Assembly (NCBI RefSeq): GCF_014851585.1
Contig: NZ_JACVAB010000005.1
Span: 62,001 to 126,000 of the forward strand
DNA length: 64,000 nt
Reading direction: 5' to 3'
Source: Agrobacterium sp. AGB01
GTDB lineage: Bacteria > Pseudomonadota > Alphaproteobacteria > Rhizobiales > Rhizobiaceae
Shown one piece after another: positions 52,360 through 61,225 of the stretch (position 1 is the first letter of the stretch; every line of letters starts with the position of its first letter). The notes under the pieces are model-generated. The model was given only the letters and a program-made list of their open reading frames with translations, had not been told where the DNA came from and ran no database searches. Position numbers and translations under genes: made by a program.

Positions 52360-53861
52360 TGGATTGGTTTGCAAACCTCGCAGGCGGTTTCGAGACAGCC
52401 GTAACGTTAAATAACATTATGTTATGCTTCATCGGTGTTTTGCTTGGGACCGCCATCGGTGTTCTTCCAGGAGTGGGACCGCTTGTCACAATAGCGATAT
52501 TGCTCCCATTGACATATTCGTTGGAGCCAACGAGTGCCTTGATCATGCTCTCGGGCATATACTACGGTGCCCAATATGGTGGATCGACCACAGCGATCCT
52601 GGTGAACCTGCCAGGGGAATCTGGTTCCGTTGTTACCTGCATTGACGGCAATGCGATGGCCCGAAACGGCCGTGCAGGATCAGCGTTGGCGATAGCTGCG
52701 CTAGGATCGTTCTTTGCTGGCACCGTTGGGACGCTTATGATTGCGGCGTTCTCGCCGTATCTTTCAAAGATAGCACTATCCTTCGGTCCGGCAGACTACT
52801 TCTCGCTCATGGTTCTTGGTTTGGTTGCTGCGATCGTGCTTGCATCCGGTGGCCTGCTGAAGGCGTTCGGAATGATCCTTGTCGGAATTCTTCTGGGTTC
52901 GGTCGGTACCGATCTCACGACCGGCACGGCGCGGTACACTTTTGGTACTTTCGAGCTTCTTGACGGCTTGGAATTTACCGCGCTGGCGATGGGTCTGTTC
53001 GCGATCGGCGACATTATCGCCAATGCGAGCAAAACCCATGACCGCAGTATGGTGAAGGGCAAGGTCACAGATCTTTGGCCAAACAAGCAAGAATTTAAGG
53101 AAGCTTGGCCAGCGGTCCTGAGGGGCACGGCGCTGGGATCACTCCTTGGATTGCTCCCTGGCGGTGGTGCCACGCTGTCCTCCTTTGCATCCTATTCGAT
53201 TGAAAAGAAGCTTTCAAAACATCCGGAACGATTTGGTAAAGGGGCACCTGCCGGCGTTGCTGCACCTGAGAGTGCCAACAATGCTGGAGCCCAGAGCGCG
53301 TTCATCCCAATGTTGACGTTAGGTTTGCCGTCGAACGGGGTCATGGCCATGATGATTGGCGCGATGATGATCCATAACATCGTTCCCGGTCCCGAGGTGA
53401 TGACACGCAATGCAGATCTTTTTTGGGGGCTGGTTGCCTCAATGTGGATCGGCAACTTTCTGCTCGTCATTATCAATCTGCCACTGATCGGCATTTGGGT
53501 CCGCTTGCTTCGCCTGCCTTACAATATGCTCTTCCCGGCTATCCTGATATTTTCCTTGGTAGGCCTGTACTCCATCGGAAATTCGTCTGCGCCGATCTTG
53601 ATGGCGGCCGGTTTCGGCATCCTTGGCTATCTGTTCAACCGCTTGGGTTGTGAGCCTGCGCCCTTGTTGCTCGGATTCATTCTCGGCCCGATGATCGAAG
53701 TCTATATGCGCCGCGCGCTGCTGTTGTCCAAAGGAGACGTCAGCGTTTTTGTAACGCAACCGCTTTCGCTCGTTCTTTTGCTGACCGCGCTCGCACTCCT
53801 GATTTCCGTTCTTTCGCCCGTGGTGCGCAGGAAACGAGAAGAAGTCTTTGTTGAAGACTAA
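52359..53861 (+). CDS. tctA: Tripartite tricarboxylate transporter large membrane subunit TctA
   Basis: 500 residues, about eleven to twelve membrane segments. Hallmarks: GVLPGVGPLVTIAILLPLTYSLEPTSALIMLSGIYYGAQYGGSTTAILVNLPGE near the N-terminus and the repeat GLLPGGGATLSSFASYSIEKK, PESANNAGAQSAFIPMLTLGLP in the middle, all typical of TctA. Cation-coupled uptake of a carboxylate delivered by TctC. Substrate is not deducible. Confidence 0.95.
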   Translation: MDWFANLAGGFETAVTLNNIMLCFIGVLLGTAIGVLPGVGPLVTIAILLPLTYSLEPTSALIMLSGIYYGAQYGGSTTAILVNLPGESGSVVTCIDGNAMARNGRAGSALAIAALGSFFAGTVGTLMIAAFSPYLSKIALSFGPADYFSLMVLGLVAAIVLASGGLLKAFGMILVGILLGSVGTDLTTGTARYTFGTFELLDGLEFTALAMGLFAIGDIIANASKTHDRSMVKGKVTDLWPNKQEFKEAWPAVLRGTALGSLLGLLPGGGATLSSFASYSIEKKLSKHPERFGKGAPAGVAAPESANNAGAQSAFIPMLTLGLPSNGVMAMMIGAMMIHNIVPGPEVMTRNADLFWGLVASMWIGNFLLVIINLPLIGIWVRLLRLPYNMLFPAILIFSLVGLYSIGNSSAPILMAAGFGILGYLFNRLGCEPAPLLLGFILGPMIEVYMRRALLLSKGDVSVFVTQPLSLVLLLTALALLISVLSPVVRRKREEVFVED

Positions 53862-53896
53862 AGCCTGCCAAAAAATACAAAAAGGGAACTTTCAGA

Positions 53897-54877
53897 ATGT
53901 ACAAAATCTCACGCAGAACTTTTGCAGCTTTGACATTGGCATCGTTAATGCCAATGTCGACAGGTGTGTTGGCGGATGAATTCCCGTCACGCGCCGTCAC
54001 AATTATCGTTCCTTATGCGCCGGGTGGCCAGGGTGATATCACGGGCCGCCTGATTGCGGAGCACTTGTCGCCGCTGATCGGGCAGCCAGTAACCGTCGAA
54101 AATCGACCGGGCGCCAATGGCGTTATCGGGATCTCTGCGATAGCCAATGCCGAGGCCGATGGGCATACGATTGGTGTCGTCGTTGCGTCTCATGCGATGG
54201 CGAAGGCTCTGGTTCCCAACCTGCCCTACGACCCTGTAACGAGTTTCACACCCATAACCACGACTGCAAGAACAGACATCGTGATGGTTACCACGCCATC
54301 GATCGGTGTAAAAAATGTCGAGGAGTTTATTTCCTACGCAAAAGAACATGCCGGCGATGTCGCCTTTGATTCATCCGGTCAGGGCAGCAACACACATCTG
54401 TTTGGAGAGTGGTTTGCGGATGCGGCAGGCATCGAGATGATTCATGTGCCGTACCAGGGCTCTGGGGACGCAATGCCAGACCTGCTGTCAGGCGTTATTC
54501 AAGTTGGCTTCAAGTCGGTGCTGGCGGTCCGTGGATATATTGACAGCGGCCAGCTCGTAGCGATTGCCGCTGGGGGTCCTGAACGTACAGCGGTTTATCC
54601 TGACCTTCCTACCGCTGCCGAACAGGGTGTCACTGGCTATAGTGCCAATACATGGGGCATGGTTCTTGCTCCAGCCAACATTCCTGCAGAACGCGTCCAA
54701 TACCTGAACTCAAAGATCGTGGAAGTTCTGAAAAAACCGGAGGTGGTTGAAAAGTTTTCTTCGATGGGGGCGACGGTCGTTGCCGATAGTCCTGAGGCGG
54801 CGAGATCCATGCTGCAAAGTGAGGAGAAGACCTATTCCGATCTTATCACCCGCCTTGGCATCAAGTTAGGCCAGTAA
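53897..54877 (+). CDS. tctC: Tripartite tricarboxylate transporter binding protein TctC (Bug family)
   Basis: 326 residues, periplasmic. The signal peptide carries a twin-arginine-like SRRTFAAL and cleaves near GVLADE. The mature N-terminus FPSRAVTIIVPYAPGGQGDITGR and GVIGISAIANAEADGHTI are Bug-family signatures; VPYQGSGDAMPDLLSGVIQVGF follows. GGGAA precedes the ATG. It captures the carboxylate for TctAB. Confidence 0.93.
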   Translation: MYKISRRTFAALTLASLMPMSTGVLADEFPSRAVTIIVPYAPGGQGDITGRLIAEHLSPLIGQPVTVENRPGANGVIGISAIANAEADGHTIGVVVASHAMAKALVPNLPYDPVTSFTPITTTARTDIVMVTTPSIGVKNVEEFISYAKEHAGDVAFDSSGQGSNTHLFGEWFADAAGIEMIHVPYQGSGDAMPDLLSGVIQVGFKSVLAVRGYIDSGQLVAIAAGGPERTAVYPDLPTAAEQGVTGYSANTWGMVLAPANIPAERVQYLNSKIVEVLKKPEVVEKFSSMGATVVADSPEAARSMLQSEEKTYSDLITRLGIKLGQ

Positions 54878-54882
54878 AAGAT

Positions 54883-54910
54883 TTGCCCCTCTCGAAATCG
54901 CGAGGGGCAA
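54883..54910. terminator. Hairpin between tctC and lysR
   Basis: TTGCCCCTC (54883-54891) and GAGGGGCAA (54902-54910) form a perfect 9-bp stem with a 10-nt loop. No T tract follows, so it may reduce rather than stop transcription into the LysR gene, or protect the tct mRNA. Confidence 0.45.
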
Positions 54911-54936
54911 CCATCGCCGGGTCTATAGAGGATGAT

Positions 54937-55863
54937 ATGGGAAACAGATCGCTAAATCCGCGCCAGCTCGAGGCATTCCGCGCCGTCATGGTATCTGGAA
55001 GCATTACCAAGGCAGGGCTTCTTCTTTCCATTTCGCAGCCTGCGGTGACACGGCTCATACGTGATCTTGAACTTGATCTTGAAATGCAGCTGTTTTCACG
55101 CAGTGGTGCCACAGTCAGTCCTACTCCAGAGGCACGAGAGTTTTTCAACGAGGTGGAGCGGCATTTCATTTCGACTGAAAGATTGCGGGAGAGCGCCTCC
55201 AGCATTCGGGAGTTTGGAACAGGAAGGCTTAGAATTGCGGCAATACCTGCACTTTCCGGCCATTGCTTGCCGGATGCACTTGCTCGCTACGCCTCTGATT
55301 TCCCCAATACTATAGTATCTGTGCACAACGGCGCATCGGTTGATCTCATCGATCTTGTTGCGGCCAGCCACGTGGATGTCGCCATCATTGCGCGTCCTGC
55401 ATCTCGTAACGACTGCTCATTCCGGCTCCTTCCGGAGGCAGAGGCTGTGTGCATACTTCCCCACACTCATCCACTTGCCGAAAAGAAGGTCATTAGTCCG
55501 GCAGACCTTGATAAACAGGACTATATCGCGTTGGGCCACGGTAGCCTGATGCGTATGGAGTTAGAGGCGCTATTGCGCGCGGCTGAGGCGCATCCACGCT
55601 TGCGCGTAGAAAGTCTGTTTTCAGGAACCGTTGTCCACTATGTCAATCGTGGACTGGGGCTGGCGATTGTTGATCCTCTGGTTGCTTCGATGGTCGATAC
55701 ATCGAGCACAGTGGTGCGCAAATTCTCTCCCAAAATTCGCTATCAACTGTCCGTTGTCTACGCGCCTGACATCGTCCGAAGCCCGATGCTGGAGCGTTTT
55801 GTGGAAGTGTTTACCGAAACCTATGAGCGATTGACACGATCACTTCAGGCGCATGTCGCATGA
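54937..55863 (+). CDS. LysR-family transcriptional regulator (OccR/NocR-like)
   Basis: 308 residues. N-terminal NPRQLEAFRAVMVSGSITKAGLLLSISQPAVTRLIRDLE is the helix-turn-helix and resembles the branch containing opine regulators OccR and NocR. The ligand domain begins at RLRIAAIPALSGHCLPDALARY. GAGG lies six bases upstream of the ATG at 54937. It follows tctC by 59 bases on the same strand, so it probably regulates the tct operon and the next gene. Confidence 0.88.
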   Translation: MGNRSLNPRQLEAFRAVMVSGSITKAGLLLSISQPAVTRLIRDLELDLEMQLFSRSGATVSPTPEAREFFNEVERHFISTERLRESASSIREFGTGRLRIAAIPALSGHCLPDALARYASDFPNTIVSVHNGASVDLIDLVAASHVDVAIIARPASRNDCSFRLLPEAEAVCILPHTHPLAEKKVISPADLDKQDYIALGHGSLMRMELEALLRAAEAHPRLRVESLFSGTVVHYVNRGLGLAIVDPLVASMVDTSSTVVRKFSPKIRYQLSVVYAPDIVRSPMLERFVEVFTETYERLTRSLQAHVA

Positions 55864-55898
55864 CCTTGCTCTAAACTAAAACACCGAAAGGAACTGAT

Positions 55899-56834
55899 AT
55901 GAAGGACTTCGAGGACTTCCTCGTTGCGATGGATGCTGCCGTTGCGCGGGTCGCGCAGGAGGAGCCTGAGGAACACCGCAAACTTCGAACAGGCAAGCTT
56001 GAGGCGCGGCCCGGTGGTAAGGGAAGTTATTTCACGACACTCGACATCGCCCATGGAATGCTGCGAGATTTTACAATGTACATTGTGTATCCTGGCCTTG
56101 TTCTGCACCGCCAGCGGCAAGACCTGGATGCATCGCGAGCAATGATTGCAGAGATGTTCCCAACGGTCTTGAACTATCTCGGCTACAGTGGTTTTGGCGA
56201 ACTGAAGGTGCTCGGGCATACACTGCTGCGCTTGGCTCCGACATTGAACAACGAGCAGTTTGATCAGGCGCTCACTCGGTTTCTCCGTTACACAAACCTG
56301 CTCTATGGCTGGGCATATCACTGGTTTCCCTGGAACATCGGTGATGCCATGCGTTATGAAGAGGGGGGCGAAATCGCACTTCCACAAGTCGTTGACAGCC
56401 TCGAGCCGACAAGCACGTTGATAAAGTTGAGGTGGGACCCAATTGGTATTGAAGTCAAAGCATTTGTAGTCACTGACGGCAATGCGGAGTTGTGCAATGA
56501 GCTAATGGCCATCATGCCGTTTAAATGCCTTCAGACGCATGCGATGGTCGCTGGCGAGTCACTCATGGCTTACACACCTCTGGTATCAACCGCACCCACG
56601 CCTTTCAAAGAGGAAATACGTCTTGCCCCTCCGGGTCGCATAAGGTTCAACCCAAGGACCGGGCAGAAGCTGATTGTGCAATATGGGCGCACGACAGAAG
56701 ATATCCTCGCTCCGGTTATTGGCTCCGTTCTGCCCGAAGATGTGTCGAAGCTTGCCAAGGTCGGCGCAGCTGTATGGGAATCCACCTATCTCCACAAGGA
56801 GCCGGTCTGGTTGACCGTCGAGCGCTTGAGGTAG
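55899..56834 (+). CDS. Two-part protein: helical N-terminus and DUF3830/cyclophilin-like C-terminus
   Basis: 311 residues, AAGGAA before the ATG. Residues 1-165 are helix-rich and tryptophan/tyrosine-rich near the end (LLYGWAYHWFPWNIGDAM). Residues about 175-311 align by eye with the DUF3830 protein at 14080-14493: EVKAFVVTDGNAELCNELMAIMPF, GRIRFNPRTGQKLIVQYG and LAKVGAAVWESTYLHKEPVWLTVERL. DUF3830 is predicted to be cyclophilin-like, as is cucumopine synthase, which also has a helical-bundle domain, so an opine-like cyclisation/lyase role is one hypothesis. It follows the OccR-like LysR by 35 bases and likely belongs to the tct unit. Function unproven. Confidence 0.6.
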   Translation: MKDFEDFLVAMDAAVARVAQEEPEEHRKLRTGKLEARPGGKGSYFTTLDIAHGMLRDFTMYIVYPGLVLHRQRQDLDASRAMIAEMFPTVLNYLGYSGFGELKVLGHTLLRLAPTLNNEQFDQALTRFLRYTNLLYGWAYHWFPWNIGDAMRYEEGGEIALPQVVDSLEPTSTLIKLRWDPIGIEVKAFVVTDGNAELCNELMAIMPFKCLQTHAMVAGESLMAYTPLVSTAPTPFKEEIRLAPPGRIRFNPRTGQKLIVQYGRTTEDILAPVIGSVLPEDVSKLAKVGAAVWESTYLHKEPVWLTVERLR

Positions 56835-56845
56835 GCCTAAAATCC

Positions 56846-56883
56846 ATATCGGCTCAGTACCAGCCTGTGTATTGAGCCGATAT
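56846..56883 (+). terminator. Possible terminator of the tct unit
   Basis: Perfect 11-bp stem ATATCGGCTCA (56846-56856)/TGAGCCGATAT (56873-56883) with a 16-nt loop, 11 bases past the stop codon. Only TGTG follows, so termination may be imperfect. Confidence 0.5.
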
Positions 56884-57124
56884 TGTGAAACTACTTAGCC
56901 GGTCCTCCACTCTGTTTTGAGGGATGCGGCTGCTGCCCACGGAAGAGTAAGCGGGTCTTCGACACGAGGTTTCCAGATATATTGCAAACGCTTAATCGAG
57001 CAGTCTTGGAAGCTCCGTGGCCTGTAGGTCCGGCCAATAAGACGGGCGTCGCTCCGGCGATGAATTGTTTACTGCAGCAACCGGACGAGCAGATATTGCG
57101 CGCGTTTAAATCTCATCAAGCGCG

Positions 57125-57358
57125 CTAGATGGCTTCATTCACCGCTGCCCGTAGGGCGTCATTAATACGGTCCTGCCACCCAGGGCCGTCTGCTTGGAAG
57201 TGCGCCAGTATATCGCTGTCGATTTTCAGCGACACCAACTCCTTGGCATTGCGGATAATCGGACGTTCAAAGACCGGCGCCGTGACTTTCTTGGCCGGTT
57301 TGAACAGCGCCTCGGCTGCGTCTTTAGGATTGGACGGTCGTCGTGGTGTCGTCGCCAT
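57125..57358 (-). CDS. BrnA-like antitoxin, without a BrnT partner
   Basis: 77 residues. The C-terminal half LVSLKIDSDILAHFQADGPGWQDRINDALRAAV is the ribbon-helix-helix DNA-binding signature of BrnA antitoxins. AAAGGAA precedes the ATG at 57358. In BrnTA modules the BrnT toxin gene lies directly upstream, but none is readable between 57359 and 57630. It is therefore a solitary antitoxin-like regulator, perhaps a relic of a lost module. Confidence 0.75.
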   Translation of the reverse strand: MATTPRRPSNPKDAAEALFKPAKKVTAPVFERPIIRNAKELVSLKIDSDILAHFQADGPGWQDRINDALRAAVNEAI

Positions 57359-57610
57359 TGTTATTTCCTTTCGTGCAAATCTGGTGTGCACGTTTTAATT
57401 CAGCTTGACCAGAGGGGCGCAATCTCTGCCCGAGTTCTTTCTCGACAATTTTCAGTATGAGCGATGTTTCAAGGTATTGTAGAGTTGTCGTCAACTTTTG
57501 GAAGACCTAACCGCTTTGGACGCGCTATCTGCTCGGCAAAAATTCCATTCGAGTACAATAAGGCGCGCTGTCGTTTTCGCTAATAATTGACAGCGAACAC
57601 GGCTATTAGA

Positions 57611-57626
57611 CTTGAAAATTTTCAAG
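57611..57626. promoter_or_regulatory. Perfect 16-bp AT-rich palindrome
   Basis: CTTGAAAATTTTCAAG lies just beyond the ATPase stop codon at 57631. It is exactly symmetric with no spacer. It could be a protein-binding site or a transcript-end structure; nothing decides between these. Confidence 0.3.
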
Positions 57627-57630
57627 CACT

Positions 57631-58392
57631 TCAATGTGCGCCTTCATACTCCAGAGATGCGCCAATCAGTTCACGCGCATAATCATGCGTGGCACCGTTT
57701 CCGGCGATGGCTTGGCGCGGCAGGATTTCGGTAATCTCGCCTCTGAGCATCACCGCAAAGCGATCACACATATGATCAACCACAGCCAGATCATGGGTGA
57801 CCATGATGTAGGTAAAACCACGCTCTTCGCGAAGACGCTGCAACAGGTTGAGAATTTCCGCCTGAACAGACACATCCAGTGCCGAGGTTGGTTCATCCAA
57901 TAGCAGCAAGGATGGCTCCAGGATCAGCGCGCGGGCGATTGCAACGCGCTGGCGCTGACCGCCGGACAGCTGGTGCGGAAAACGATCAAGGAACGACACC
58001 GGCAGACCCACATCGGTGATGGCCTTGCGCATACGCTCTTCTCTGTCGCCCAGCTTGTGGATGACCAGTGGTTCATTCAGAACTGTGCGCACCGACTGGC
58101 GCGGATGCAAGGAACCATAGGGATCCTGAAACACCATTTGCAGGATGCGGCAACGATCGATCAGCGGCATATCACGAACGGATTTGCCGGCGATCAGCAC
58201 CTCACCCTTCCAGAAATCCGTCAGCATGGACACGCAACGCAGAACGGTGGACTTGCCGGAGCCGGATTCTCCCACCAGTCCGAAACATTCTCCCGGCTGA
58301 ACAGAGAATGATACGCCGGGCAGAACCTTGACCGCATTGGGTTCAGTGCCGAAGGAAATGGACAAATCGCGAGTTTCAACAGAAACGGACAT
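57631..58392 (-). CDS. Dipeptide/oligopeptide-type ABC ATPase, DppF-like
   Basis: 253 residues. Walker [11 protein letters not shown]-loop FQDPYGSLHPRQ, signature LSGGQRQRVAIARAL, Walker [13 protein letters not shown] and switch VTHDLAVVDHM. DppF-type ATPases pair with DppD-type partners. The start at 58392 overlaps the partner gene's stop by one base (TAATG). Last gene of the minus-strand operon. Confidence 0.93.
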   Translation of the reverse strand: MSVSVETRDLSISFGTEPNAVKVLPGVSFSVQPGECFGLVGESGSGKSTVLRCVSMLTDFWKGEVLIAGKSVRDMPLIDRCRILQMVFQDPYGSLHPRQSVRTVLNEPLVIHKLGDREERMRKAITDVGLPVSFLDRFPHQLSGGQRQRVAIARALILEPSLLLLDEPTSALDVSVQAEILNLLQRLREERGFTYIMVTHDLAVVDHMCDRFAVMLRGEITEILPRQAIAGNGATHDYARELIGASLEYEGAH

Positions 58393-59228
58393 TAGACAGT
58401 TTCCTCCAGCCATTCAGGACGACGGTCGAGCACCGCAAGCGGCGCACGCGAACCGCCAATACGCGGCTGTGCAGCCAGCAGACCACGCGTGTAAGGGTGT
58501 TGCGCATTATCCAGATTTCGCGCCTCAAGTGTTTCCACAACGCGACCAGCATACATGATAAGAACGCGGTCACAGAAATTGCGCACCAGATTAAGGTCGT
58601 GACTGATCATGATCAGGCCAATACCGCGGTCGCGCACAAGGCTGTCGAGAATATTGAGCACCTGAAGGCGCACGGTCACATCAAGCGCGGAAGTTGGTTC
58701 ATCGGCAATTACCAGATCAGGATCGGCCAGTAGCATCATGGCAATCATCACGCGCTGGCCCATACCGCCAGAAATCTCGTGCGGATACTGCTGGTAGACA
58801 CGTAGCGGGTCACGGATCTTCACCGCCTCCAGCATGGCCAGTGCCTTGTCTTTGGCTTCCGACTTGGCGCATTTGAAATGCCGCAAATAGGTTTCAGCCA
58901 CCTGATCGCCGACCCGACGGATCGGGTTCAACGAAAACTTCGGGTCCTGAAGGATCATCGACATACGACGACCGCGAACCTTGAGCATCTCTTTTTCGGA
59001 AAGCGACAAAAGGTCAAGATCGTCAAAGCGCAACGTGTCGGCGGTAATCGTCGCGCCCGGCAAAAGCCGCAACAAGGCACGCCCTACGGTCGATTTACCA
59101 GAGCCACTTTCCCCAACAATGCCGAGGCGTTCGCGTCCAAGGGTGAATGACACTCCGCGCACGGCTTCCGTGGCGGAGCCACCATAACGAATGCGGAGAT
59201 TTTCAACGTCGAGAATGGTCTTTTCCAT
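58392..59228 (-). CDS. Dipeptide/oligopeptide-type ABC ATPase, DppD-like
   Basis: 278 residues. Walker [11 protein letters not shown]-loop [15 protein letters not shown], signature-like [15 protein letters not shown], Walker [13 protein letters not shown] and switch [13 protein letters not shown], ending with a short [16 protein letters not shown] segment that in DppD relatives precedes an iron-sulfur-like motif; the motif itself is absent here. GGAG precedes the ATG. Confidence 0.92.
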   Translation of the reverse strand: MEKTILDVENLRIRYGGSATEAVRGVSFTLGRERLGIVGESGSGKSTVGRALLRLLPGATITADTLRFDDLDLLSLSEKEMLKVRGRRMSMILQDPKFSLNPIRRVGDQVAETYLRHFKCAKSEAKDKALAMLEAVKIRDPLRVYQQYPHEISGGMGQRVMIAMMLLADPDLVIADEPTSALDVTVRLQVLNILDSLVRDRGIGLIMISHDLNLVRNFCDRVLIMYAGRVVETLEARNLDNAQHPYTRGLLAAQPRIGGSRAPLAVLDRRPEWLEETV

Positions 59229-59232
59229 CGTC

Positions 59233-60120
59233 TTATCTCCGGTTCATCTGCTTCGGGTCGAGTGCATCGCGCAGACCGTCGCCCAACAGGTTGAAGGCAA
59301 GACTGACCGACAGGATGGCAACGCCCGGGAAGGTCACCAGCCACCAGCTATCCAGCATGTACCGCCGTCCAGTCGCGATCATCGCACCCCATTCCGGCAA
59401 TGGTGGCTGTGCACCGAGACCGAGAAAGCCAAGACCGGCAGCTGTCAGGATCACCGTTGCCATATTGAGTGTCAGACGAATGAGAACAGATGGCAGACAC
59501 ATCGGCATGATCGACTTGACGATGATGCGCATCGGTGACGCACCCTGAAGACGTGCGGCCGCGATGTAATCGGCATTGCGGAATGTCATCGCTTCAGCGC
59601 GCGCCAGACGGGCAATCGGTGGCCAGGAGGTCAAGGCAATGGCGATGATTGCATTGTTGAGGCTTGGCCCAAGCGCCGCAACAAAGGCCAGCGACAGGAT
59701 GAGGCTCGGAAAAGACAGGAAGATATCGGTAATGCGCATCATCACCGTATCAAACTTGCCACCGAGATAACCGGACGCCGTGCCGACAATCAGTCCAATC
59801 GGGCCAACAATGATCGACACCAGGAAGATGATTGTCAGCGTGATACGGGCGCCCCAGATCAGGCGGCTGAAAATATCACGCCCCAACTCGTCCGTACCGA
59901 ACAGATGTCCGTTACCGGGTGCCTGCAGGGTGTTGACCAGATCCTGAGCATAGGGGTCATGTGTGGCAATGAATGGCGCAAAAACCGCCGCCAGAATAAG
60001 CAGTCCCAGAACGATCAGACCAAAGGTCGAGGTCGGACTTTTCAGCAGAAAAACAAAGATGTTTTTCAGGGCATTCAACCAGGCGGGAAGACGCACTGTG
60101 CTTTGTGTTTGCGTGGTCAT
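59233..60120 (-). CDS. Dipeptide/oligopeptide-type ABC permease, DppC-like
   Basis: 295 residues. Five to six hydrophobic segments, mature LFGTDELGRDIFSRLIWGARITL is the DppC signature, and the ATPase-contact loop ADYIAAARLQGASPMRIIVKSIMP is present. C-terminal GDGLRDALDPKQM is also typical. GAGG precedes the ATG, which overlaps the dppB-like stop. Confidence 0.93.
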   Translation of the reverse strand: MTTQTQSTVRLPAWLNALKNIFVFLLKSPTSTFGLIVLGLLILAAVFAPFIATHDPYAQDLVNTLQAPGNGHLFGTDELGRDIFSRLIWGARITLTIIFLVSIIVGPIGLIVGTASGYLGGKFDTVMMRITDIFLSFPSLILSLAFVAALGPSLNNAIIAIALTSWPPIARLARAEAMTFRNADYIAAARLQGASPMRIIVKSIMPMCLPSVLIRLTLNMATVILTAAGLGFLGLGAQPPLPEWGAMIATGRRYMLDSWWLVTFPGVAILSVSLAFNLLGDGLRDALDPKQMNRR

Positions 60121-61142
60121 CAGCGTGTCCTCGGATCAAAGAAGCGGTAGAGAACGTCAGACAACAGGTTAAGCCCGATGAAGATGACGCCCACGATCAG
60201 AACACAGGTCATCACCGCGTTCATATCGCCGATAATCAGGTTGCTGGTGAGGTACTGGCCAAAACCGGGCCATGCGAAAACCGTTTCGATCAGCACGGCA
60301 CCTTCGAGCAGCGAGCCATAGGCCAGCGCCACGATGGTGACGAGCTGAACGCGGATGTTGCCAAAGGCGTGTAACCAGACGGTCTGTCGGCTGGAAAGGC
60401 CTTTCACTCGTGCCGTGGTGACATATTCCTGACCCAGCTGATCCAGCATGAAGCTGCGGGTCATACGGGTAATATAGGCCGATGAAGAATATCCAAGCAG
60501 GCTGGCGGGAAGAATGAGGTGGTTTACCGCCGACCAGAACACATCCATGTCACCGGCCAGCAGGCTGTCAATCAGCAGGAAACCCGTCCGCTCGTCCACC
60601 AGACCGATATAAAACTGATCCATACGGCCACTACCGCCAACCAGACCAAGATAGGCGTAAAACACGATCAGCGCGATCATACCAGTCCAGAAAATCGGCA
60701 TGGAATGGCCGAACAGACTGACGACGCGCACGGCATGATCCTGCCAGCGATCCTTGTTTACCGCAGCAAACACACCAAGCGGCACACCAAGGCCTGCACC
60801 AATGATGATGGCAAAGGTTGCCAGCTCAATCGTCGCCGGCATGACATGCAGAATATCCTGGATGACAGGCTGACCGGTGCGGATAGACGTGCCGAAATTA
60901 CCCGTCAGCACATCGCGAAGATATAAGAAGAACTGCTCCCACACGGGGCGGTCAAGACCGAGCGAACGAAAGACCTGCTCATAGGTCTCCCGTGTCGCAT
61001 CTTCACCGACAATCGCCCGCACCGGGTCGGCGGGCATCATGCGGCCGATAAAAAATGTAAGCATAAGCAAGCCGAGCAGGGTGACAGCTATCGTACCGAA
61101 CTGGTCGGCAAAACGCATGAACCGCAGCCTCCACATGGACAT
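60120..61142 (-). CDS. Dipeptide/oligopeptide-type ABC permease, DppB-like
   Basis: 340 residues, six hydrophobic segments, the DppB contact loop (QEYVTTARVKGLSSRQTVWLHAF) and the family ending SDVLYRFFDPRTR. The ATG at 61142 has GGGAGG six bases upstream; the in-frame start at 61175 lacks one. First gene of the minus-strand operon and divergent from the enolase gene. Membrane partner of the DppC-like permease. Confidence 0.93.
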   Translation of the reverse strand: MSMWRLRFMRFADQFGTIAVTLLGLLMLTFFIGRMMPADPVRAIVGEDATRETYEQVFRSLGLDRPVWEQFFLYLRDVLTGNFGTSIRTGQPVIQDILHVMPATIELATFAIIIGAGLGVPLGVFAAVNKDRWQDHAVRVVSLFGHSMPIFWTGMIALIVFYAYLGLVGGSGRMDQFYIGLVDERTGFLLIDSLLAGDMDVFWSAVNHLILPASLLGYSSSAYITRMTRSFMLDQLGQEYVTTARVKGLSSRQTVWLHAFGNIRVQLVTIVALAYGSLLEGAVLIETVFAWPGFGQYLTSNLIIGDMNAVMTCVLIVGVIFIGLNLLSDVLYRFFDPRTR

Positions 61143-61225
61143 GTTTCCTCCCGCCTGCCTCCCGAGCAGGTTCATGATAGAATTATGGTGAGTTGACGAT
61201 GCCTGAGCGCATCGACTTCGCCTTG

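Noticed and set aside
57359-57630. Search for a BrnT toxin upstream of the BrnA-like gene
   Set aside because: No frame with BrnT-like residues is open on the minus strand here.
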